From an uncultured Oscillospiraceae bacterium (GTDB lineage: Bacteria; Bacillota; Clostridia; Oscillospirales; Oscillospiraceae): a stretch of 64,000 nucleotides of DNA. Positions within the stretch are counted from its first letter, which is position 1. Every line of letters starts with the position of its first letter. The position numbers and the translations under genes are program-made. This document shows, piece by piece, positions 29,031 to 37,193 of the stretch. Below the pieces are notes generated by a model that saw only the letters and a program-made list of their open reading frames with translations, searched no databases and was not told where the DNA came from. Location: positions 62,001-126,000 of the forward strand of contig CAKTJX010000001.1 in the NCBI GenBank assembly GCA_934569045.1. Reading direction: 5' to 3'.

Positions 29031-29546
29031 ATGAGCAGGGCGTCTGTCCGGTATCTGGATCTGCGCCGGCAGGCCATGCGTCGCGCCTTGGCTGTCTGCT
29101 GGTTGTGCGGCCTGCTCTGTGGGGTGTTTCTGTTTTTCTGGCAGCCCTTCAACGGAATTCTATGCATCGGATCTTTCTCCCGGCAGCTTTGGAGCAGGTT
29201 CGGTTGGCTTGTCCTTCAAATCATCGTTTCGCTGCTCTTTGCTTGGGGGTTTTCTCCCTGGGCATTGCTTCCGTTGGCTTTCTTCCGTTCTGCTGCCTTT
29301 TCCTGGATAGCCCTCGGGCTTCGTCAGGATGCCGGTTCCGGCGGCTGGCTTCTGTGGCCTTTCTTGTTGTATTCGGATCTGCTTTTCTCTCCGTTTCTGC
29401 TGTTTCTGTGGTTCCGGCTTCTTGCCAGGCCGTGGAAAGGGCTTAGCTTGGCGGTCCTTCTTTGTCTGGCAGCCGTTGCTGCCATCAGCCTTGCAGGTGT
29501 TGGTTTGGTGATGCCCTTTGGGGCATTTCTGATAGAATCTATATAA
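29031..29546 (+). CDS. Polytopic membrane protein next to xerD (SpoIIM-like by position)
   Basis: 171 aa, about five hydrophobic helices, very rich in Leu, Phe and Trp. In Bacillus spoIIM lies near xerD, and the helix pattern with small loops is compatible with SpoIIM, but I see no motif that proves it. The ATG at 29031 follows GGGGGG at 10-nt spacing; an in-frame ATG 18 codons upstream has no ribosome site. Ends 18 nt before xerD, so likely co-transcribed. Confidence 0.55.
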   Translation: MSRASVRYLDLRRQAMRRALAVCWLCGLLCGVFLFFWQPFNGILCIGSFSRQLWSRFGWLVLQIIVSLLFAWGFSPWALLPLAFFRSAAFSWIALGLRQDAGSGGWLLWPFLLYSDLLFSPFLLFLWFRLLARPWKGLSLAVLLCLAAVAAISLAGVGLVMPFGAFLIESI

Positions 29547-29564
29547 GGATAGGTACTTCGGTTC

Positions 29565-30452
29565 ATGCTGGATATTATTCGAGCCTATGAGAACTATCTC
29601 ATCAAGGTAAAGCAAGCATCGGAGAATACCATCTCATCGTATATGCGGGACATTCGACAGTTTTCCGAGTGGCTGCAGGAGGGTGGTATTTCCGATCTTG
29701 TAAATGCCACACAAGTGAATATCCTGGATTACCTCGCTTATCTGCAAGCACAGGGCAAGTCCGGCGCCACTGCCTCCCGCTCCCTGGCAAGTCTGAAAAA
29801 TTTCTATTCCTATGCTGTTTCCAATGGCTTTCTGGAGACTTCCCCCGTTGGGGCAGATATCCATGTGGAGCGGGGTGAAAAGAAGATGCCTCAGATTCTC
29901 TCCGGCAAAGAGGTGGAGCTGCTGCTGGCGCAGCCGGTCTGCGTGGATGCCAAGGGATACCGGGATAAAGCCATGCTGGAAGTGATGTACGCCACAGGAA
30001 TGCGGGTTACCGAGCTGATCGACCTGAATGTGGAGGACGTGAATCTGGAGCTGGGAATGGTAAAATGCCACAGCGGCAAAAAGTCCAGAGCCATCCCTCT
30101 GTACCCCGCCGCGCAGAAAGCCTTGGCCGTCTATCTCTCCGATGTGCGGACTGCCATGATCTCCGATGCCTCCGAGCAGGCATTGTTTGTGAACGTCGGT
30201 GGAACCCGCATGAGCCGCCAGGGCTTCTGGAAAATCCTGAAGCACTATCAGGCGAAGGCTGGCATTGAGAAAGAGATCACACCGCATACCCTCCGTCACA
30301 GTTTCGCGGTGCACCTGCTGGAAAACGGTGCGGATTTAGGCTCTCTGCAGGAGCTTATGGGCCACAGCGATATTTCTTCCACCCAGGTATACGCCCACAT
30401 GATCAACCAAAAACTCAAGAGCGTCTACCAAAAATGCCATCCCAAAGCATAA
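29565..30452 (+). CDS. xerD: Tyrosine recombinase XerD
   Basis: 295 aa, the length of XerC/XerD. N-terminal SAM-like core-binding domain (YENYLIKVKQASENTISSY) and catalytic domain with ATGMRVTELIDL (first Arg), HTLRHSFAVHLLENGADL (His-x-x-Arg), GHSDISSTQVYAHM (His and nucleophile Tyr). Resolves chromosome dimers at dif with a partner Xer protein. Strong terminator follows. Confidence 0.92.
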   Translation: MLDIIRAYENYLIKVKQASENTISSYMRDIRQFSEWLQEGGISDLVNATQVNILDYLAYLQAQGKSGATASRSLASLKNFYSYAVSNGFLETSPVGADIHVERGEKKMPQILSGKEVELLLAQPVCVDAKGYRDKAMLEVMYATGMRVTELIDLNVEDVNLELGMVKCHSGKKSRAIPLYPAAQKALAVYLSDVRTAMISDASEQALFVNVGGTRMSRQGFWKILKHYQAKAGIEKEITPHTLRHSFAVHLLENGADLGSLQELMGHSDISSTQVYAHMINQKLKSVYQKCHPKA

Positions 30453-30491
30453 AAGAGCTTACGGCCTTCAAAAACCGTAAGCTCTTTTTTC
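30452..30491 (+). terminator. Terminator of xerD
   Basis: 12-bp stem AAGAGCTTACGG/CCGTAAGCTCTT, 10-nt loop, TTTTTTC tail. Confidence 0.88.
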
Positions 30492-30500
30492 GTGAAACGT

Positions 30501-30528
30501 GTGACCTTCCTGCTGCGGAATCTGTCTA
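30501..30528 (+). promoter_or_regulatory. Possible ECF-type promoter of the sigma/anti-sigma operon
   Basis: GTGACC, 16-nt spacer, TGTCTA, lying just before the ECF sigma gene and unlike a sigma-A site. Consistent with autoregulation, but the consensus of this sigma is not known. Confidence 0.35.
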
Positions 30529-30566
30529 CCGGAGTGAAGGGCCCAAAACGAAAGGATGTGTAACAA

Positions 30567-31121
30567 GTGACAGACAATCAAATCATCGACCTTTTCTGGA
30601 ATCGCAGCGAAGATGCCATCTCCGCCACGGATTCCGTTTATGGCAGGCGGCTGCGGGGGCTGTCCCGCCAAATTCTGCGCAGTCCCGAGGACGCTGAGGA
30701 GGTCGTCAACGATACCTACCTGAAAACCTGGAATTCCATACCCCAGGCCCGCCCGCGGTATTTCTTCGCCTATCTCGCCGCCATCTGCCGCCACCAGTGC
30801 CTCAATCTTCTGGACTGGAACCAGGCCGCCAAGCGGAAGGCAGAAATCGTCTCCATTACTGAGGAATTGGAGCAGTCCATCCCGGATGCCGCCTCTGACC
30901 GCACTTCTGACAGCAGAGAAATTGTTCAGGCGCTAAATGCCTTCCTGGAAACGCTGCCGAAGGAAACCAGACTTCTTTTTATCCGCCGCTACTGGTACGC
31001 CGATTCCATCGCGGCAATCGCTACACGCTATGGGATAACCCAGAGTAAAGTAAAAATGCAGCTGCTCCGCACCCGGGACAAGCTGCGGCTTTTCCTGGCA
31101 CAGGAGGGAATTCAAGTATGA
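30567..31121 (+). CDS. ECF RNA polymerase sigma factor
   Basis: 184 aa. Region 2 (SPEDAEEVVNDTYLKTWNSI) and region 4 (LPKETRLLFIRRYWYADSIAAIATRYGITQSKVKMQLLRTR) are clear; regions 1 and 3 are absent, the definition of ECF factors. GTG start with AAAGGATG upstream. Overlaps the next gene, a membrane anti-sigma-like protein, by 4 nt. A paralogous pair sits at 43-45 kb. Confidence 0.93.
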   Translation: MTDNQIIDLFWNRSEDAISATDSVYGRRLRGLSRQILRSPEDAEEVVNDTYLKTWNSIPQARPRYFFAYLAAICRHQCLNLLDWNQAAKRKAEIVSITEELEQSIPDAASDRTSDSREIVQALNAFLETLPKETRLLFIRRYWYADSIAAIATRYGITQSKVKMQLLRTRDKLRLFLAQEGIQV

Positions 31122-32149
31122 AAAGTGAAAAACTCATGAAAGCGCTCAGCTGCATCGATCAGAGGTACATTCAAGAGGCCGCCTTTGACACCGTACAGCC
31201 GGCTCAGAAAGCCCGCGCTTCTTCCCGCCGCCGTCTCACCATCCTCGTCCTTGCGGCCTGTCTGGTGTTCGCTCTGGCCGCCACTGCCTACGCCGGAAAT
31301 CTATTTGGCATCCGGGAGCTTTTTGGCGGCAGCACACGGCAGCTGCCTGAGGAAGCCATTCCCTATATCCAGCCTGAAACCGCCGCCGCGGAGGCTGAAG
31401 CGGGTTGGAGCTGTGCCATCACAGAGTCCCTGTGTGACGCTTCCACCGTCATGGCAACCGTCACTGTTTCCGGTGGAAGTCAGTATATCGTGGCCCCGAC
31501 AGACGCCGGGGCCAGAGGCACTGTGGATCTCATCGGCCTTTCCGGAAGCCAAACCTTGGAGGATTATGCCGCATCCCAGGGCAAAAAACTGCTGCTGGTG
31601 GGTGCCAGTCTTACAAAGGTAGGGAACGAGTCGATTGCTGTCGGCTCCCAGAATATACGGAGTGTCTCCGAAAGTGAAATAACGATTATGGTTCAGGGAA
31701 CAAAAACCGTATCTGCTCCTACCCTGGAAGCTGTTTGCAGCGTCTACGCCCGAGAGTCTGACAGTGAGGAAGTCCAGCGGGTTGAGCTGCCCTTCACCCT
31801 GACGGAGGCTCCGGCCGCCGAAGAAGACGAAATCCTGTACTGCGCGGAAACCCCTGATGCCATTCCTGGCATCACCGTAGGCGATCTGCACCTTACACAG
31901 ACCCCTCTGGGCATCAACATTCGGATACCAGAAACCGTGACCGATGAGAAAAACTTGCAGAAAATTATGAAGGTTGATATAGAGGGCCTGTCCTATGGCG
32001 AAGGAGGCTCCATTCTGCGCGACGATGGAAACTGGTATTTTGAGGCCAATATGTGTCAAGGCACCGTTGGCGATACCTTGGTGGTCCACTATTACGATTG
32101 GAACAAAGACCTCATTGGTGAAATCGTGTTCCATAAAGTTACCAAATAA
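31118..32149 (+). CDS. Membrane anti-sigma-factor-like protein
   Basis: 343 aa. A short cytoplasmic N-terminus (about 37 residues), one membrane helix (LTILVLAACLVFALAATAYA) and a large extracytoplasmic domain. This matches DUF4179-type partners of clostridial ECF sigma factors; assignment rests on topology and 4-nt coupling with the sigma gene. No zinc anti-sigma motif (HxxxCxxC) is visible in the N-terminus, so it is not a classical ZAS protein. Confidence 0.75.
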   Translation: MKSEKLMKALSCIDQRYIQEAAFDTVQPAQKARASSRRRLTILVLAACLVFALAATAYAGNLFGIRELFGGSTRQLPEEAIPYIQPETAAAEAEAGWSCAITESLCDASTVMATVTVSGGSQYIVAPTDAGARGTVDLIGLSGSQTLEDYAASQGKKLLLVGASLTKVGNESIAVGSQNIRSVSESEITIMVQGTKTVSAPTLEAVCSVYARESDSEEVQRVELPFTLTEAPAAEEDEILYCAETPDAIPGITVGDLHLTQTPLGINIRIPETVTDEKNLQKIMKVDIEGLSYGEGGSILRDDGNWYFEANMCQGTVGDTLVVHYYDWNKDLIGEIVFHKVTK

Positions 32150-32167
32150 AATCAGGAGTGATTCCTT

Positions 32168-33307
32168 ATGAAAAAGTTTTCTATTTGTATGAGCCTTTTG
32201 CTTACATCCGCACTTCTCATTTCCGGCTGCGCAAAGCAGCATGCAGAAACATCGACACCAAGCGTAGAGATTCCAACGCACACCGCAGAGCTGGTTTCCA
32301 AACCCGAAGCGTCCAACGTCAGCACACCCCCTCAGCATATCACCCGTGAAATTTCTGAATATCTAGCCATCGACGCGGACGTTACACTCCCGGCGCAAAG
32401 CCAATATCGGTCCTACACGCTGAAAACGGTGGATACCGACGCGGATCGGCTCTTTGATATTCTCTCCCCGGAGGGGCACAGCGCACTTTCGCAAACGCAG
32501 AGAGGCGATCACACAACCTATCGGACGGATGACGGTAAGCAGCTGTCCGTCTATGATTTCTCGGACATTTCCTACCACGCATACGATTTTGGCGGGGAGG
32601 ACCCGCAGCAGATCGTGCGAAACATTTTCTATTACTATGATCTTGCGCACCCCCAGGCTGTCGCGCATGACTTGGCTTTTCTCAAGGCCGCAGATATGGA
32701 GCAGTATGGGAAGCGGCTTCTATCCGAGCTTGGCGTCACGCTGAAGCCAAAGCTGGAGAAGTGCCTCACCTTGTCCAGTGACGAAATTCTCTGCTACCAG
32801 GAAAAGCTGCTGGAGGAGCAAACCAATTCCGGTATCAGCCCAGCACTCTCCGAAGCCGCAGACACCTGCTATCTGGAATTCAGCTTTTCCTATGACGGAC
32901 TTCCGCTTCTGGGCCTCAACGAGCCCACCATCTCCACAGACGGAACCTGGGGGCCCAACCCGGATGCATCGGCCACGGTGATTTTGAATGCGGACGGCAT
33001 TCAGGATTTTGAGGTTCGGTATCCCTGCATCCCGGAAAACGCCTCCGAGCCGCAGCCTGTTTTGTCCCTGGAGGATGCCATTACAAAATTGGCAGGGGAG
33101 TATGAAGCCCATACCCATTACGGTCAGACAACCGTAACCAATATCTGGATGGAATATATCCCCATGAACCGCAACGGCGCTGTGGTGCTCACACCTTATT
33201 GGTGCTTTGCGTCCATCGACGCATCCCTAAAGGATCAGCCCGGCTATCTTGGCAGCGCGGACCGAATCAACGCATTTACCGGCGAAAACCTGGCATACGG
33301 CGGATAA
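32168..33307 (+). CDS. Lipoprotein of the ECF operon
   Basis: 379 aa. Signal peptide with lipobox LISGC (Cys21), then a Thr/Pro/Ser-rich linker and a globular domain. A LSLEDAITKLAGEYE segment near the C-terminus and preceding beta-rich repeats recall DUF6034-like lipoproteins, but this is tentative. Eighteen nt after the anti-sigma-like gene, so part of the same operon; it may be the regulated surface component or a sensor partner. Confidence 0.72.
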   Translation: MKKFSICMSLLLTSALLISGCAKQHAETSTPSVEIPTHTAELVSKPEASNVSTPPQHITREISEYLAIDADVTLPAQSQYRSYTLKTVDTDADRLFDILSPEGHSALSQTQRGDHTTYRTDDGKQLSVYDFSDISYHAYDFGGEDPQQIVRNIFYYYDLAHPQAVAHDLAFLKAADMEQYGKRLLSELGVTLKPKLEKCLTLSSDEILCYQEKLLEEQTNSGISPALSEAADTCYLEFSFSYDGLPLLGLNEPTISTDGTWGPNPDASATVILNADGIQDFEVRYPCIPENASEPQPVLSLEDAITKLAGEYEAHTHYGQTTVTNIWMEYIPMNRNGAVVLTPYWCFASIDASLKDQPGYLGSADRINAFTGENLAYGG

Positions 33308-33322
33308 TACGTCAACACAAAA

Positions 33323-33346
33323 GGGGAGGCCCGAAACGGCCTCCCC
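33323..33346 (-). terminator. Terminator of pfkA (convergent gap)
   Basis: 9-bp perfect stem GGGGAGGCC/GGCCTCCCC with 6-nt loop; on the minus strand it is followed by TTTTGTGTT. Confidence 0.75.
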
Positions 33347-33360
33347 GAAACTGTATACTG

Positions 33361-34332
33361 TTAAATACCGGTCATGGCCGCCAGCACGTCCACTTCCATC
33401 TGCTGGATGCTCTTATGCATGGACAGGCCTTCATCGATATCCACGTCAGAGAAGCTGCCGTCATGGGTGCAGACGATCCGGTTGGTCTTACCCTGGAGAA
33501 GCAGCTCCACAGCCAGATAGCCCATCTTGGTGGCGTTGACTCTGTCTCTGCCGGAGGGAGAGCCGCCGCGCTGAATGTGGCCCAGAACGGTCACGCGGGG
33601 GTCCAGATCAATGGCTTCTTTGATCTTCGCCGCAATGTCGGTTGCTTTGCCGGCGCCCTCTGCTACCACGATCATGTAATGGGTAAAGCCATTGAAACGC
33701 GCCTGGCGGATTTTCTCGATCACGTCCCGCTCAAAATCAATCGGCTCCTCAGGAACCAGCACAGCGGTAGCGCCGCAGGCCAGGCCCACATACATGGCCA
33801 GATAACCGGCATTTCGGCCCATGACCTCCACAACAGAGCAGCGCTCATGGGACTGCATGGTATCCCGCAGCTTATCGATGCACTCAATTGCCGTATTGGC
33901 AGCAGTATCAAAGCCAATGCAGTAGTTGGTGCAGCTGATGTCATTGTCAATGGTACCGGGAATGCCGATCACATTGATGCCGTACTTACTCAGCGCCAAA
34001 GCACCCCGGAAGGTGCCATCGCCGCCGATGGCAATGATGCTGTCCAGCCCCAGGAATTTGCAGGTGGAAACAGCCTTGCGCTGGCCCTCCTCCGTCATAA
34101 ATTCGCTGCTGCGGGCAGTATAGAGGATCGTGCCGCCGCGATTGATGGTGTGCGCAACGCTCTTCTCGTCCAGGCGGACAATGTCTCCGGAAATCAGGCC
34201 ATTCCAGCCTCGACGAATGCCGTAGCACTCTAGGCCGTGGTACAATGCAGTACGTACAACCGCGCGAACACAGGGGTTCATACCAGGGGCATCGCCGCCG
34301 CTGGTGAGAACACCGATTCTTCTAACGCTCAT
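33361..34332 (-). CDS. pfkA: ATP-dependent 6-phosphofructokinase
   Basis: 323 aa, bacterial PfkA length. GVLTSGGDAPGMNP start, IAIGGDGTFRGA (GGDGT, the ATP- rather than PPi-type Gly at this site), PGTIDNDI with catalytic Asp, and HIQRGGSPSGRDR. Committed step of glycolysis. AGGAGG 8 nt before the ATG; own promoter and terminator. Confidence 0.98.
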   Translation of the reverse strand: MSVRRIGVLTSGGDAPGMNPCVRAVVRTALYHGLECYGIRRGWNGLISGDIVRLDEKSVAHTINRGGTILYTARSSEFMTEEGQRKAVSTCKFLGLDSIIAIGGDGTFRGALALSKYGINVIGIPGTIDNDISCTNYCIGFDTAANTAIECIDKLRDTMQSHERCSVVEVMGRNAGYLAMYVGLACGATAVLVPEEPIDFERDVIEKIRQARFNGFTHYMIVVAEGAGKATDIAAKIKEAIDLDPRVTVLGHIQRGGSPSGRDRVNATKMGYLAVELLLQGKTNRIVCTHDGSFSDVDIDEGLSMHKSIQQMEVDVLAAMTGI

Positions 34333-34371
34333 AATAGAACCTCCTATTTATGGGTTTATAGCCATGCCCTT

Positions 34372-34400
34372 ATTCTACAGAAAAAAGCGGATAAAGTAAA
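34372..34400 (-). promoter_or_regulatory. Sigma-A-type promoter of pfkA
   Basis: Minus strand TTTACT, 17-nt spacer, TAGAAT, 40 nt before the ATG. Confidence 0.6.
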
Positions 34401-34471
34401 GATAAAAAACAAGGAATTATAATGTTTTTTTGTATCATTTTATCGTCTTTCTGATAAAGTACCCATATACC

Positions 34472-34499
34472 TTGCTTTTCGGTGCGAAAGCTGTATAAT
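34472..34499 (+). promoter_or_regulatory. Promoter of the nucleotidyltransferase gene
   Basis: TTGCTT, 16-nt spacer, perfect TATAAT. Its position means an ATG at 34502 would lie at or upstream of the transcription start. Confidence 0.6.
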
Positions 34500-34543
34500 A
34501 GATGCTGAAGAACTCAATTGTTCCGGGACAGGAGGCGTTATCT

Positions 34544-35326
34544 GTGCTGTTTGATGAATTGTGCCAATCCCTTTCCGCACTTCCGCAGGTCGAGGTCATT
34601 GCTCTGGGCGGTTCCAGGGCAGGGGACTGCTGCGATCAGCAATCCGATTACGATTTGTACCTCTACTGTGATTCTGTACCATCGGAGTCCGAACGCTGTC
34701 AAATTCTCCAGCGTTACTGCACACGGATGGAAATAGGAAATGCTTTCTGGGAATTGGAGGATGACTGCGTTCTGCAAGACGGAATCCCCATCGACATTCT
34801 CTATCGGAACCTGGATGACTTCACCCGCGACGTGGCCTCTGTAGTCGAAAATCATTTTGCCCGCAATGGGTATTCCACCTGTATGTGGCATAATCTGCTG
34901 CACAGTAAAATCATTTATGATCGAGATGGCCGTTTTTCCGCCCTACAGAGCCGTTTTGATGTTCCATACCCAGAAGAACTGCGCCAGAATATCATCCATA
35001 GAAATATCCGCCTGCTCACCGGGAATCTGCCATCCTACGATGCGCAGATTCAAAAGGCTGTGCTTCGGAAAGATTATCCCAGCATCAACCACCGCATGGC
35101 AGCCTTTCTGGAATCCTACTTCGATATTCTTTTTGCACTAAACCGCCTGACGCACCCCGGAGAAAAACGGATGATCTCCTATCTAATGGTACAGGCCACC
35201 ATACTTCCAAAAGACTTTACCCAGACATTGGAGCAGACCTTTGCCTGTATGTACACAACTCCGGAACGCCTACCGGAAGTTATTGCAGAATTAGATCACA
35301 ATTTACTGGATATTCTTCCGCTTTAG
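34544..35326 (+). CDS. Nucleotidyltransferase-fold protein (DUF4037-like)
   Basis: 260 aa. Pol-beta-type signature GGSRAGDCCDQQSDYDLYLY gives the G-S motif at residues 23-24 and metal-binding Asp35 and Asp37; a later IPIDILYR may supply the third carboxylate. The C-terminal half is helical. GTG at 34544 is chosen because AGGAGG lies 8 nt before it and the -10 element rules out the earlier ATG. Possible roles include nucleotidylation of a small molecule such as an antibiotic or of a macromolecule; substrate unknown. Its stop overlaps the stop of the convergent small gene. Confidence 0.78.
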   Translation: MLFDELCQSLSALPQVEVIALGGSRAGDCCDQQSDYDLYLYCDSVPSESERCQILQRYCTRMEIGNAFWELEDDCVLQDGIPIDILYRNLDDFTRDVASVVENHFARNGYSTCMWHNLLHSKIIYDRDGRFSALQSRFDVPYPEELRQNIIHRNIRLLTGNLPSYDAQIQKAVLRKDYPSINHRMAAFLESYFDILFALNRLTHPGEKRMISYLMVQATILPKDFTQTLEQTFACMYTTPERLPEVIAELDHNLLDILPL

Positions 35327-35556
35327 TCTTGCAAATCCCGTTTCAAGTCCCCAAACGCAATCATCACCTCCGTCAATTGGCACCGCAGCGCCTCCTGCAT
35401 GTCCAATATGTGCGAAATTCTCGCTTCCATTGCATCAACCTTGTCTGCGGTTTCAAGAAGATCGATCAACTGAGAGTAGGGGAGCAGCACTTGCGGATCA
35501 AATGGAACACATCTCTTTTTTGATTCCGATTTTTGTTGTGCAATTTCTTTTTTCAT
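35323..35556 (-). CDS. Small hypothetical protein
   Basis: 77 aa. Lys-rich start (MKKEIAQQKSESKKR), then a helical region LLETADKVDAMEARISHILDM likely to form a coiled coil. AAAGGAG lies 8 nt before the ATG, which supports expression. No family recognised. Tail-to-tail with the nucleotidyltransferase gene, with the two stop codons overlapping. Confidence 0.55.
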   Translation of the reverse strand: MKKEIAQQKSESKKRCVPFDPQVLLPYSQLIDLLETADKVDAMEARISHILDMQEALRCQLTEVMIAFGDLKRDLQD

Positions 35557-35830
35557 TTAATATTCTCCTTTTTCAATAAAATTTTCACTAGGTTGGGGAA
35601 AAGTGCGCAGAAACAGATGCGCAATGCCAGGGCCACACAGAGAAAGTGCCCGTGCTTTGTATTTTTGAAACCGAAAAATCACAACTTTTTACCCAGAAAA
35701 TTCCCATAAGGATATTTTTATATGTACAAATATGTAATCGAACAAAACAGCAATATCAAACGCTGTCAAAAAGTTCAGAAAGCGACTGAGAAGAACGCAT
35801 TGAGGCCGTTCAGCGGGAGTTAAAAAAGCC

Positions 35831-35842
35831 AACGCAACAAAA
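35831..35842 (+). repeat. Recombinase-site-like repeat, copy 1
   Basis: AACGCAACAAAA, identical to the arm of the inverted pair at 36048-36077. Confidence 0.6.
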
Positions 35843-35898
35843 GTAAGGTTTTTTGTGACCTTATAACCCAGCTCCAAACAGAAAAATCAGACAGCTGA

Positions 35899-35927
35899 TT
35901 GACAAAAGCGAAAAAATGCGATATGCT
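35899..35927 (+). promoter_or_regulatory. Sigma-A-type promoter inside the repeat-flanked segment
   Basis: Perfect TTGACA, 17-nt spacer, TATGCT. It points toward the recombinase gene, with a predicted transcript start near 35934. Confidence 0.6.
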
Positions 35928-35933
35928 ATGAAA

Positions 35934-36083
35934 AGTTCCGGGAAACCCAGAGAAACCGGCGTAAACCTACGAAAGGAAATCGGGATTATCCAGTCTCGAA
36001 AAATGGCTATGGGAGAGGGTGAAAGCCCTCTTGGAAACGAAAGAACGAACGCAACAAAATAAAAATTTTGTTGCGTTCGTTCT
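35934..36083 (+). ncRNA. Candidate structured RNA or long leader
   Basis: From the predicted transcript start the sequence is a run of small stem-loops: CCGG...CCGG, CGTA-AACC-TACG, CGGGA...TCTCG, AGAGGG-TGAAAG-CCCTCT, with many GAAA/GGAAAC stretches, ending in a 19-bp perfect hairpin. No known riboswitch consensus fits. It could be the recombinase leader or a separate RNA. Folding by eye only. Confidence 0.35.
36042..36083. repeat. 19-bp perfect inverted repeat; contains recombinase-site-like arms
   Basis: AGAACGAACGCAACAAAAT and its exact complement with a 4-nt AAAA loop. Seen as AACGCAACAAAA - 6 bp - TTTTGTTGCGTT (36048-36077) it has the arm and spacer lengths of a tyrosine-recombinase core site. 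There is no U-tail after it, so it is a poor terminator. Confidence 0.7.
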
Positions 36084-36120
36084 GGGTAAAATGATGGATT
36101 GGACTTACTTAGCCAATTAG

Positions 36121-37140
36121 ATGGATAATCTTTCTCTTACCATGCAACAATACCGTGACTGTCCGCAAATCTTGCGGAACTTTTTGACGTATCATGAAAA
36201 CATCAAAGGACAATCGCAGCTAACCATTCACGAGTACTACCTGGACCTTCGGATGTTTTTGCGGTTTATGAAACTCATGCGCAATGAAATGCCCATTGAT
36301 ACGGACCTGGATACCATTGATATCCGGGATGTCGATCTGGACTTTATTGGCAGTATTACGCAATCGGAAATCTTTGATTTTCTATCGTATCTTGCCAATG
36401 ACCGGATTGCACGGCCGGATACTGCTGTGCCGGAGCACGGGATTGAAGCCTCCTCCCGCGCGCGGAAACTTTCCGCAATCAAATCCTTTTACAAATATCT
36501 TACGGTGCGAACCAAGCAACTGTCAGAAAATCCCGTTGCAGATCTAGAGTATCCAAAGCTGCGCAAAAGTCTGCCGAAATATCTGACAATGGAAGAATCT
36601 TCCGCTCTCTTACAGGCGGTATCCGGTCCCAATGAAAAACGTGACTATGCTATTCTGATGCTGTTTCTAAACTGCGGGATTCGGCGCAGCGAGCTGGTGG
36701 GCCTGAATTTGACGGACGTATATGAGGATCGCATTCGCGTCATCGGCAAAGGCAACAAGGAGCGATTTGTCTATTTTGGTTCCGCCTGTCGGAAGGCCAT
36801 TGATGCCTATTTGGAAGAGCGGAATCAGATTGAACTATCTGACAACCGCGCGCTTTTCGGCTCCAGAGATAAGAACCGAATCAGTGTCACAGCTGTGCAT
36901 CGGTTGGTAAAAAAGGCGTTGCTACAGGCTGGGCTGGACAGCACGCAGTTCTCAGCTCACAAGCTGCGGCATACCGCCGCGACAATGATGCTCTCCGGCG
37001 GCGTTGACGTAAAAACGGTTCAGGAAGTGTTGGGGCACGAAAATTTGAACACTACGCAAATCTATACGCACATTGAAAATACAGAGCTGAAAATTGCCGC
37101 CGAGGCCAATCCCCTCTCCAAGCTTGACTTTTCAAAATAA
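36121..37140 (+). CDS. Tyrosine recombinase (XerC-like)
   Basis: 339 aa, longer than XerD here. N-terminal core-binding domain (NFLTYHENIKGQSQLTIHEY) with an acidic insertion around residues 60-85, then the catalytic domain: NCGIRRSELVGL (first Arg), Lys in VIGKGNKERFV, HKLRHTAATMML, GHENLNTTQIYTHIE (His and Tyr). No Shine-Dalgarno sequence is visible before the ATG, unlike almost every other gene here. The upstream region contains repeats suited to a recombination site. It may be the XerC partner of XerD at 29.6 kb or an element- or switch-specific recombinase. Confidence 0.85.
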   Translation: MDNLSLTMQQYRDCPQILRNFLTYHENIKGQSQLTIHEYYLDLRMFLRFMKLMRNEMPIDTDLDTIDIRDVDLDFIGSITQSEIFDFLSYLANDRIARPDTAVPEHGIEASSRARKLSAIKSFYKYLTVRTKQLSENPVADLEYPKLRKSLPKYLTMEESSALLQAVSGPNEKRDYAILMLFLNCGIRRSELVGLNLTDVYEDRIRVIGKGNKERFVYFGSACRKAIDAYLEERNQIELSDNRALFGSRDKNRISVTAVHRLVKKALLQAGLDSTQFSAHKLRHTAATMMLSGGVDVKTVQEVLGHENLNTTQIYTHIENTELKIAAEANPLSKLDFSK

Positions 37141-37157
37141 ATATTATAAAATATTGA

Positions 37158-37176
37158 TAGCAACCGATTGTTGACA
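37158..37176 (+). repeat. AGCAAC-N5-GTTG motif, copy 1
   Basis: TAGCAAC-CGATT-GTTGACA, an imperfect dyad 17 nt before the XRE-family start codon; possible operator. Related copies at 41036 and 45664. Confidence 0.45.
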
Positions 37177-37193
37177 AGAAATGGTGGTTATTG

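Larger units (their letters stand above)
35557..36120. other. AT-rich gene-poor stretch upstream of a tyrosine recombinase
   Basis: About 560 bp with no supported gene. It holds three copies of a 12-bp repeat, a strong promoter and a run of short hairpins that could be a structured RNA. Near 35789-35848 a short in-frame piece reads EERIEAVQRELKKPTQQK before a stop and could be the tail of a decayed gene, but nothing upstream extends it. Confidence 0.55.

Noticed and set aside
34502..34543. ATG at 34502 as start of the nucleotidyltransferase
   Set aside because: It lies 3 nt after the -10 element and has no ribosome site; GTG at 34544 has AGGAGG.
35689..35877. 62-aa minus-strand ORF in the AT-rich gap
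   Set aside because: No ribosome site and no family; the Phe/Leu-rich composition is what AT-rich DNA gives by chance.
36013..36034. Resemblance to a group II intron domain V (GGGTGAAAGCCC hairpin)
   Set aside because: The catalytic AGC triad and the other intron domains or a reverse transcriptase are absent.
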